14,103 nucleotides of DNA, taken from NCBI GenBank assembly GCA_024640485.1, contig JAHEEY010000065.1:1-14103 (forward strand), read 5' to 3'. The notes under the pieces were generated by a model, which saw only the letters and a program-made list of their open reading frames with translations, ran no database searches and was not told where the DNA came from. The DNA comes from Chloroflexota bacterium (lineage in GTDB: Bacteria; Chloroflexota; Anaerolineae; Promineifilales; Promineifilaceae). Both the position numbers and the translations under genes were made by a program. The stretch's first letter is position 1. The number at the start of each line of letters is the position of its first letter. Shown here in pieces: positions 6,201-11,280 of the stretch.

Positions 6201-8514
6201 CTTCGAATCAGGCCAGCACCCCATCATCGTCGGCCAGGCCGCCTACAACTCGGCTTACGGCACCAGCTTCTCCGGCAACAGCTACTGCAACGGCCCTGGC
6301 AACACCAATACCCGCTGCGATGGCTTCCTTCGCATCTTGGATCAGGGCGGCACCATGTTCGGCTTCAACACCCTACGCTCGCCCAACACCAAGACGGTAA
6401 TCAAGATCGAGCCCAAGGCGATCCACGACGAGATGAACTCCACCGCCTTTGACGAATTCGGGCGCATGACCGCTAACATCGGCGTGGAAGCCGTACCAGC
6501 TACTCCGGGTCTTCAGAACGTCGTTTTGTACCCGTACAACAACCCGGCCACCGAGCTGATCGACGCCACCAACCTGCCCAAGATCGGCCTGGATGACATC
6601 AATAACCCGGATTTCAAGGTACAGGCGATCTCCGTAGGAGACGACGGTACCCAGATCTGGAAGATCACCCACAACGGCGTTGACACCCACCCGATCCACT
6701 GGCATCTGTACGACGTGCAGGTCCTCAACCGGGTCACCTGGGACAACATCATCCTGCCGCCCGAACCCAGCGAGCTGGGCTGGAAGGACACCCTGCGGGT
6801 CAGCCCTCTGGAGGACACCATCGTCGCCCTGCGGCCGATCATCCCGTATGTACCGTTTGATCTGCCCAACAGTGTCCGGCCGCTGAACCCGATGACACCG
6901 ATCGGCTCACAAATGGGCTTCAACAGCACCGACCCCAGCGGCAACCCGACCTCCGCCATCTTCAACCAGTTGGTCAACTTTGGCTGGGAGTACGTCTTCC
7001 ACTGCCACATCCTCAGTCACGAAGAGATGGACATGATGCGGCCGGTCTCCGTGGCGCTGCCGCCCATCGCTCCGGACGGCCTCGTGTTCGACGCGGGGCT
7101 GCTCACCTGGAACGACAACTCCATCAATGAGACCGCTTTCGTGGTCCAGCGCGATGAAGGGTCTGGCTGGGTTGACCTTGCCACCATAGAGCAGCCGCTG
7201 CACCAGCCCGACCCCACCGACCCGGCCAACAAGGGGCTGCGCAGCTACTTCGACACCACCTTCAAGCCGGGCAAGAAGGATATTACCCTCCGATACCGGG
7301 TCGTCGCTCTGAACAGGATCGGCTATCTGGACGGCACCGACCCATTAATGCCTGGGTTCCCGGAAATGACCGTCCAGTCAGTGTCGACACCCTTGCTCTA
7401 TGACAATACTGGTATCCCCCCGGAGGCTCCCATCTTGACGGCTGCCTATCAAAGCGGGCCGCAGATCCTGCTGAACTGGAGCGATACCGCTAACGAAACC
7501 AGCTTCACCGTGGAACGATCCATCGATAACGGCGTGACCTTTACCCAGATCATAACCCTGGGGACAGACATCACTACCTACACCGACCTGAGTATCACCC
7601 TGAACGCAGCCTATACCTACCAGGTGTACGCCACCAATGCGGGCGGTAACTCGCCAATGTCCAACCAGGCCACGGTCAAGACGCCCCCGAATGCCCCCAG
7701 CAACCTGACCGCTGTGTATCAGGACAGGCTGCAAGCCGTGCTTAACTGGACGGACAACTCCTCAGTCGAAGATGGGTTTATTATCGAACGCATCGAAGGG
7801 GACATCACCACGTTTATCGCCACGCTGGGTCCCGACGTTGTAACCTATCCTGACGCCGCCATCGCCTTTGACGGCGAGTACGTCTACCAGGTATACGCGT
7901 TCAACGCCTCAGGCACCTCGGCGCCATCTAACGTGGCCGCGGTTGATCCGCCTCCGCTTGCTCCCACCGGTCTGACCGCGCTTTATCAGTCTGGCGTGCA
8001 GCTGACCTGGTTCGACAACTCCCTTGCCGAGACCGGCTTCACCATCCAGCGGTGCGCAGGCGCGGGCTGCCTACCCGCACCGTTCGCCACTGTCGGACCC
8101 TTGCAAACTGGGAATGGTGTCGGCAATGTTGCCTACCTCGATACGACTGTGTTGGCGAACACCAGTTACACCTACCAGATAGTTGCCTTCAACGCCACCG
8201 GTCCGTCGGATCCTTCGAACAGCCTTACCATACCCATTCCGGATATCCCGGCGGCTCCTGCGCTCGGAACCATTACCAGTCAGGGTAAGAAGATCACGGT
8301 CAACTGGACAGCCGTTGCCAACGTCAGCGGTTACACCATCCAGTGGTCTACCGACAGTTTCGCCACCTTGGCGGGGACTGGCTCGGCAGCGGCGAACGCC
8401 GCCAGCTTCACCACCCCCAATCTGACCCGTGGGACAACCTACTTCTTCAGAATCAGGGCGGACAGAGCAGTCGGGTCATCTCTATGGGCGTACTACCCGG
8501 CCCACACACCATAA
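3220..8514 (+). CDS. Giant secreted CotA-like multicopper oxidase with GSGY repeats and FN3 domains
   Basis: A 1764-residue exported laccase-type oxidase that would oxidise a substrate and reduce O2 to water. GTG start with GGGAGA six bases upstream. Residues 1-29 form a signal peptide, with likely cleavage after SRA. The N-terminal segment (HYFGPNP, about 55) is interrupted by six GSGY-type repeats (about 70-318), then resumes at about 320. All copper motifs are intact: H527-L-H529, H599-D-H601, H1157-P-I-H1160-W-H1162, and H1261-C1262-H1263 with H1267 and axial M1272. RLNVYAG, YRFRILNAANDR, LLAPAERADVIVDF and HCHILSHEEMDMM closely resemble Bacillus CotA, but motif spacing is much wider (about 556 versus 264 residues between the second and third motifs). 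Five fibronectin III domains follow (starting near 1285, 1402, 1490, 1578 and 1675). There is no C-terminal anchor or sorting signal. The natural substrate (phenolics, bilirubin-like compounds, metals) cannot be told from the sequence. Enzyme class is very secure. Confidence 0.95.
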   Translation: MSNRKFLNIAIMVLMLTAVLVGSTGHSRAQDAQQISAQVDLAMPAGPTDESKVPHYFGPNPNWANSPYTLADATVTISGEGSGATAVASVGVDGAITGITITDPGRGYTSATVSIGGAGNSALAEATVTIGGVVTAVSVDSAGSGYTAPLVIFEDLAGVTTPATAIAYGGVDAITYVGGSGYTMPTVDFDMPDAPDGVQARAHAEFDPITGDITAIVVDQPGSGYSSAPHVVIRDGTLFDPIIHDTGTFTASIATTTLAIQSVVVESYGDGYTTVPGVWIEDTLNVGNGTGAAATAFTDSGAITAITITAPGSGYVTTGGIKKFQDGLPKLCIPTANFAECADVANNLGQYLPIALADTDTFSIGSGFDLDADYYVIALVQHREQMHSDLPPTLLREYVQLETPANTSWSKHIALTTDLLDGTSVPTLMPDGTQAYAVDDPHFLGPVIVANKDKPVRIVFYNLLPDGQAGDLFLPTDSTIMGSGPGPMEMMPEVDQGSVMDGVRNPECTETFPKSDNCFADNRATLHLHGGITPWISDGTPHQWITPANETTPWPQGVSVEAVPDMINVPGVPDCSDPADGCMSFYYTNQQSARFMFYHDHAWGITRLNVYAGEAAGYVITDETDARLMAPGGPLADVGLGIPLVIQDRTFVPQDTQMYNQVDGSGNVTSYGQDPTWDASRWGGYGNFWYHHVYMPAQNPGDPSGMSAYGRWMYGPWFWPPATPLYGPIANPYYDPSCNLDVPATWQYDTDPFCEPQLIPGTPNISAGMEQFNDTPIVNGTAYPTTNVEPKAYRFRILNAANDRFWNLQWYVADASGTEVALNPAELAAAQIDPNIFPTPDTSVSPAGPSWIQIGSEGGFLPAPVVVPNQPITWIIDPTRFDVGNVDLHALLLAPAERADVIVDFSRFAGKTLILYNDAPAAFPARVSSYDYYTGGPDLSPVGAPTILPGYGPNTRTIMQVKVSADRADGLQITTYNLAALKTAFRHKADGSGVFESGQHPIIVGQAAYNSAYGTSFSGNSYCNGPGNTNTRCDGFLRILDQGGTMFGFNTLRSPNTKTVIKIEPKAIHDEMNSTAFDEFGRMTANIGVEAVPATPGLQNVVLYPYNNPATELIDATNLPKIGLDDINNPDFKVQAISVGDDGTQIWKITHNGVDTHPIHWHLYDVQVLNRVTWDNIILPPEPSELGWKDTLRVSPLEDTIVALRPIIPYVPFDLPNSVRPLNPMTPIGSQMGFNSTDPSGNPTSAIFNQLVNFGWEYVFHCHILSHEEMDMMRPVSVALPPIAPDGLVFDAGLLTWNDNSINETAFVVQRDEGSGWVDLATIEQPLHQPDPTDPANKGLRSYFDTTFKPGKKDITLRYRVVALNRIGYLDGTDPLMPGFPEMTVQSVSTPLLYDNTGIPPEAPILTAAYQSGPQILLNWSDTANETSFTVERSIDNGVTFTQIITLGTDITTYTDLSITLNAAYTYQVYATNAGGNSPMSNQATVKTPPNAPSNLTAVYQDRLQAVLNWTDNSSVEDGFIIERIEGDITTFIATLGPDVVTYPDAAIAFDGEYVYQVYAFNASGTSAPSNVAAVDPPPLAPTGLTALYQSGVQLTWFDNSLAETGFTIQRCAGAGCLPAPFATVGPLQTGNGVGNVAYLDTTVLANTSYTYQIVAFNATGPSDPSNSLTIPIPDIPAAPALGTITSQGKKITVNWTAVANVSGYTIQWSTDSFATLAGTGSAAANAASFTTPNLTRGTTYFFRIRADRAVGSSLWAYYPAHTP
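3427..4173 (+). repeat. Six degenerate GSGY protein repeats within the oxidase
   Basis: Residues about 70-318 of the oxidase contain six repeats of about 36-47 residues. Each has a beta-rich segment such as ITGITITDPG followed by G-x-G-Y: GRGY at 105, GSGY at 143, 179, 222 and 312, and GDGY at 269. They split the first cupredoxin region rather than preceding it. The repeats are Ala/Gly/Thr/Val-rich and probably form an elongated beta structure. The DNA of the first and last copies is nearly identical around ATCACC runs (3502-3526 and 4123-4147). Their function is unknown; binding to a surface or polymer is a guess. Confidence 0.75.
7060..8511 (+). repeat. Five tandem fibronectin type III domains in the oxidase C-terminus
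   Basis: After the last copper motif, five segments of about 90-120 residues begin with a Pro/Ala-rich linker (such as PNAPSNLTA, PLAPTGLTA, PAAPALGTI). Each carries an LxWxDNS-like strand and a YxYQVxAxNxxG strand typical of FN3. In established families such modules act as spacers or carbohydrate/cell-wall binders in secreted enzymes. Copies 2-4 are the most alike; copy 1 and copy 5 are more divergent. Confidence 0.85.
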
Positions 8515-8528
8515 GCTTCGCAGGCAAA

Positions 8529-8558
8529 GTTGGGGGAGGGAGCTATCCCTTCCCCAAC
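8529..8558 (+). other. Stable 13-bp hairpin just after the oxidase stop codon, no T tract
   Basis: GTTGGGGGAGGGA (8529-8541) and TCCCTTCCCCAAC (8546-8558) pair over 13 positions with one G-T wobble around a GCTA loop. It begins 15 bases after the stop codon. No T run follows, so it is not a classical terminator. It could protect the mRNA 3' end from exonucleases, or be a dispersed REP-like element. Confidence 0.6.
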
Positions 8559-8637
8559 ATGCCCCGCATGCCGCATCCAGCTTTCGGCGCCGCTCTCTGA
8601 CTGGTGCCGGCAGCCGCTCAATTACCTGAATAACGAA

Positions 8638-8684
8638 AACCCTCCATCCCTGCCCGACAGGCAAAGGATGGAGGGTTCGTTTTT
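8638..8684 (+). terminator. Rho-independent terminator of the oxidase gene
   Basis: AACCCTCCATCC (8638-8649) pairs perfectly with GGATGGAGGGTT (8666-8677). The loop contains a further small stem, TGCC with GGCA. The sequence CG and then TTTTT follow. It lies about 125 bases after the oxidase stop and isolates that gene from the downstream operon. Confidence 0.9.
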
Positions 8685-8937
8685 ACCAGTGAAGTCCATC
8701 AAGAAGAACAGCCCGCAATCGAATGGGAACGGCTCGGCTGTCCATCGCCGCCCATGCCCGCTGTACCATCCCCGCCGTCTGCCCGGAACCCTTGACAGCC
8801 GAAAAGCTTGATCCATACGCTGCCGCGCACCTGGGTTCCGGCTCTGCTCCTCACCCCCTGCAGGCAGCGGGCCGCGCGGGTGCAGCCGCTGACGCCGGCG
8901 GCCGATTCCCACATCATTAGCGCTCTCATAAGGCATA

Positions 8938-8967
8938 TTGACAGCCATCTTCCCTTTATGCTACAAC
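8938..8967 (+). promoter_or_regulatory. Candidate sigma70-type promoter of the EAD operon
   Basis: A perfect -35 hexamer TTGACA (8938-8943) is followed after 18 bases by TACAAC (8962-8967), a 4-of-6 match to the -10 consensus, in an AT-rich stretch. Transcription would start near 8975, giving a leader of about 130 bases that contains the inverted repeat at 8993-9038. No transcript data support it, and sigma preferences of the host are unknown. Confidence 0.4.
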
Positions 8968-8992
8968 TTACTATATTGATTATCGCTCCTTT

Positions 8993-9038
8993 TTTGACAC
9001 CATCTAGCAGGCTCGCCTGTCACTCATGCCGTGTCAAA
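8993..9038 (+). promoter_or_regulatory. Nested inverted repeat in the EAD operon leader
   Basis: An outer pair, TTTGACAC (8993-9000) and GTGTCAAA (9031-9038), encloses an inner palindrome CAGGC-TC-GCCTG (9008-9019). It lies between the candidate promoter and the first gene. It could be an operator for a dimeric regulator, or a structured element in the mRNA leader. The 8-bp outer arms are exact, but no regulator can be named. Confidence 0.4.
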
Positions 9039-9094
9039 GCCCAACCGTAGCGCCATACCTGACATCAGCTGACTCGTGTTGAGAATCGGAGATC

Positions 9095-9100
9095 AGGAGG
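9095..9100 (+). promoter_or_regulatory. Ribosome binding site that fixes the protease start
   Basis: AGGAGG lies 5 bases before ATG at 9106. An in-frame GTG at 9076 would lengthen the protein by 10 residues, but this Shine-Dalgarno sequence would then be inside the coding region, so ATG 9106 is preferred. Confidence 0.85.
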
Positions 9101-9105
9101 AGTTC

Positions 9106-10191
9106 ATGCCCCCGACCCATGTCCCCACCCAGAGAAAGCTCAGCGGCCCTGAGAAGCAGCAGCTGATCGATGCCCTGAATCATGTTTTTCCCACCTACGA
9201 TTACCTGGAGATGTTCCTATCCGCTGAAGTAGACCTGGTGCTGGCCAACATCTCAGCGCCCGCGGCCATGCCCATTGTGTTGTTCAAGCTCCTTCAGCAA
9301 ACCGAAGCCACCAATAAGACCTTCAAGATGCTCTACAAAGCCCGGCAGAACCGGCCCGACGATCCTGAGCTGTACCGGCTGAGCCAAACGCTGGGTATCA
9401 CCCCCGCCACCAACAACCTGGAGCTGATTCTTCAGCAGGAAAACATCCTCTTCGACATCGCCACTTTCCGCAGCCGCATCGCCGCCGTAGAAGGGCAGGT
9501 GTGCCGGGTAGAAATCAACGGTCAGGCCAAAGGGACCGGCTTCCTCATTGGTCCTTCTGCGGTGATGACCAACTACCACGTGGCCGAGTCTGTCATAAAG
9601 GGAACCAACACGCCGGATCAGATCAGCCTGCGCTTTGACCACAAGCTGCTCGAAGATGGCACCACCATCAACTCAGGCAAGGTTTACCAGCTGGACAGCA
9701 GCTGGCTCATTGATTACAGCAAATACAGCAGCGTTGACTTCGAGGAAGAGCCGAAGTCTGGCGATCCGGCAGCCGACGAATTGGACTACGCCATTCTTCG
9801 TGTCGCCGGCCGCCCATCAGACGATCTGCTGGGCCAGGTACCCGGCATGGGCGTCAGCCGCGGCAGCATCGATCTATCCGCCGCGGACAGCACCGGCTTC
9901 GACACCAACAAAGTCCTCTTCATCCCCCAACATCCCCTGGGCGCCCCCCTGAAACTTACCACCAACACATTCCGCGGCCTCAACGGAAACGGCACCAGGG
10001 TTACCTATCTCAATGACACCGACCACGGCTCATCTGGGTCACCCATCTTCAATGCCAACTGGAAACTGGTGGGGCTGCACCACAGCGGCGACCCCGACTA
10101 CCAGAAACCTGAATACAATCAAGGCATCCCGTTGCCGGCGATACGCAGCTTACTTGGAACCCGAAACAAGCTGGCAGAAATCGCTCAATAG
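9106..10191 (+). CDS. EAD1-fused trypsin-like serine protease (likely effector)
   Basis: A 361-residue cytoplasmic protein with no signal peptide. Residues about 10-98 form an all-helical effector-associated domain 1 (EAD1), closely matching the N-terminus of the next gene product (shared L-GP, VFPT-D-L and P-D--L motifs). Residues about 125-350 are a trypsin-like peptidase related to chymotrypsin-fold bacterial proteases. The triad is H158 (TNYHV), D227 (ELDYAIL) and S310 (in DHGSSGSPIF), so it should be active. LHHSG (324-328) is the usual strand near the substrate pocket. EAD1 is known from comparative genomics as an adaptor that joins effectors to NTPase sensors by homotypic contact. Here the protease is therefore probably held inactive until recruited by the partner ATPase, then cleaves cell or invader proteins. 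First gene of a three-gene operon, 51 bases before the next. The domain calls are firm; the role as an immune effector is inferred. Confidence 0.93.
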   Translation: MPPTHVPTQRKLSGPEKQQLIDALNHVFPTYDYLEMFLSAEVDLVLANISAPAAMPIVLFKLLQQTEATNKTFKMLYKARQNRPDDPELYRLSQTLGITPATNNLELILQQENILFDIATFRSRIAAVEGQVCRVEINGQAKGTGFLIGPSAVMTNYHVAESVIKGTNTPDQISLRFDHKLLEDGTTINSGKVYQLDSSWLIDYSKYSSVDFEEEPKSGDPAADELDYAILRVAGRPSDDLLGQVPGMGVSRGSIDLSAADSTGFDTNKVLFIPQHPLGAPLKLTTNTFRGLNGNGTRVTYLNDTDHGSSGSPIFNANWKLVGLHHSGDPDYQKPEYNQGIPLPAIRSLLGTRNKLAEIAQ

Positions 10192-10242
10192 GATTCCCAC
10201 AAACAGCGTTCAACGATCTTCACTAGACGAGGAAAGCCGCCG

Positions 10243-11280
10243 ATGCAATTGAATGGCCCGCAGATGATCCTGCTTCAGCAATCCATATTGAACGTCTTTC
10301 CTACCGGCGACGATCTGTATTTAGCGCTTCTGCCGTTAAATAAGATTTTTACTCACCTGGCGGCAAGAGATAAGGCATACCCGTTTCAGATATTGGACGT
10401 CATCCTGGCGGCTCAGAAAGATTCCTGGCTGCCGAAATTGATTCAGCGGATCCGGGATGCCAATCCCGCCGATGCCGACCTGCAGGCCCTCGACGCCTCA
10501 TTGGGGCCGCTGCTGACAGCGCTGCCGGCAGACCCATATCAGGCATGCTACCTCTGGGGGGCCACCCCCTTTGCCGATAGAGCCCAGTTCCGCAGCGGGC
10601 TGCAAGCCATGGAGTATGGGCAGCGGGTGGTGCTGGTCATTAACGGCGGCCCCAAGAGCGGCAAATCCCACTCTTACCAGTTCATCGCCTTCCTGGCGGA
10701 AAAGCTTGCCGGCCGCCGCTCGGTACTGGTAGACATGACCGACCAGATAGCCCCCTCTCGCAACCCCGAGGACTTAGCCCAGGTTATCCTTTCGGCCATC
10801 GATCCCGCTTTAGCTATCGGCAGTAAGCCAGAAACAGGATGGGAACTGGGCCATCTTTGCCGGCAAATTGCCGCCCACATTCGCAATTTCGGGGAACCTC
10901 TTTGGGTCGCCATTGACGGTCTCAGCCAGGTCAACACCCCTGAGCCGACCAAACAAATGGTCCAATGGATGATGAAAGAGGCTGAAAAAGGCAGCATCCC
11001 CAATTTACGCCTGGTCCTGATGGGATATACCGAACCGCTGATTGGCGGCCATAGAGTCGAGGAGCAGCAGCTCACCAGCCTGGGCCAGGATGATGTCGCC
11101 CACCTGCTGGAACAGGCTGTCGCCGTCCGCGGAATCACGGTCAACGATACCGCCATGAAACAAGAAGCTGACGCTATCTTAGGGCAGCTGCAGGCCAACG
11201 CCGATCAGGGGCTGAGCCCGCTGCATAACGCCCTTCTGGCCGCACTGGATAATCTCAGCGCTCCCGGAGGGACTCCATGA
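10243..11280 (+). CDS. EAD1-fused P-loop ATPase (likely adaptor)
   Basis: A 345-residue protein. Residues about 1-88 are an EAD1 domain homologous to that of the upstream protease. Residues about 98-335 are an AAA/STAND-like ATPase: Walker A G135-GPKSGKS142, Walker B strand LWVAIDG with D225, and a sensor-1-like strand LRLVLMGY near 255-262. D225 is followed by Gly and no acidic residue is seen next to it, so hydrolysis may be slow or need a partner. There are no C-terminal sensor repeats, unlike typical STAND proteins, so it probably does not sense the trigger itself. ATG start with GAGGAAAG about 7 bases upstream. It overlaps the next gene by ATGA, implying coupled and roughly equal synthesis. 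Likely role (inference): a bridge that links the large NTPase to the protease through EAD1-EAD1 pairing. Confidence 0.9.
   Translation: MQLNGPQMILLQQSILNVFPTGDDLYLALLPLNKIFTHLAARDKAYPFQILDVILAAQKDSWLPKLIQRIRDANPADADLQALDASLGPLLTALPADPYQACYLWGATPFADRAQFRSGLQAMEYGQRVVLVINGGPKSGKSHSYQFIAFLAEKLAGRRSVLVDMTDQIAPSRNPEDLAQVILSAIDPALAIGSKPETGWELGHLCRQIAAHIRNFGEPLWVAIDGLSQVNTPEPTKQMVQWMMKEAEKGSIPNLRLVLMGYTEPLIGGHRVEEQQLTSLGQDDVAHLLEQAVAVRGITVNDTAMKQEADAILGQLQANADQGLSPLHNALLAALDNLSAPGGTP
11266..11271 (+). promoter_or_regulatory. Ribosome binding site of the large NTPase inside the previous gene
   Basis: GGAGGG lies 5 bases before the ATG at 11277, within the last codons of the EAD1-ATPase gene. Together with the ATGA stop-start overlap (11277-11280) it fixes the start and shows translational coupling of the two ATPases. 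Confidence 0.8.

Larger units (their letters stand above)
8515..9105. other. Intergenic region between oxidase and EAD operon
   Basis: About 590 bases without a convincing gene on either strand. It holds a hairpin after the oxidase stop (8529-8558), a terminator (8638-8684), a candidate promoter (8938-8967), a nested inverted repeat (8993-9038) and repeated TGACA/TGTCA pentamers. The stretch 8700-8930 is GC-rich; short open frames cross it on both strands, but none has a ribosome binding site or recognisable protein features, and one runs through the terminator. A second perfect TTGACA at 8792-8797 has only a poor -10 box (CATACG at 8814-8819). Confidence 0.65.

Noticed and set aside
8792..8819. 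Second possible promoter (TTGACA at 8792)
   Set aside because: The -10 region at the right distance (CATACG) matches only three positions, and it lies over 280 bases from the gene; kept only as part of the TGACA observation.
8622..8948. Possible minus-strand gene in the intergenic region
   Set aside because: The frame runs through the terminator hairpin, is Arg/Gly-rich, and has no ribosome binding site or recognisable domain.
8723..9050. Short plus-strand frames in the intergenic region
   Set aside because: Overlapping alternatives in different frames, no Shine-Dalgarno sequence, low-complexity Ala/Pro content and no similarity I recognise.
9076..9105. GTG 9076 as start of the EAD1 protease
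   Set aside because: AGGAGG at 9095-9100 is ideally spaced for ATG 9106 and would be internal to the coding region if GTG 9076 were used.
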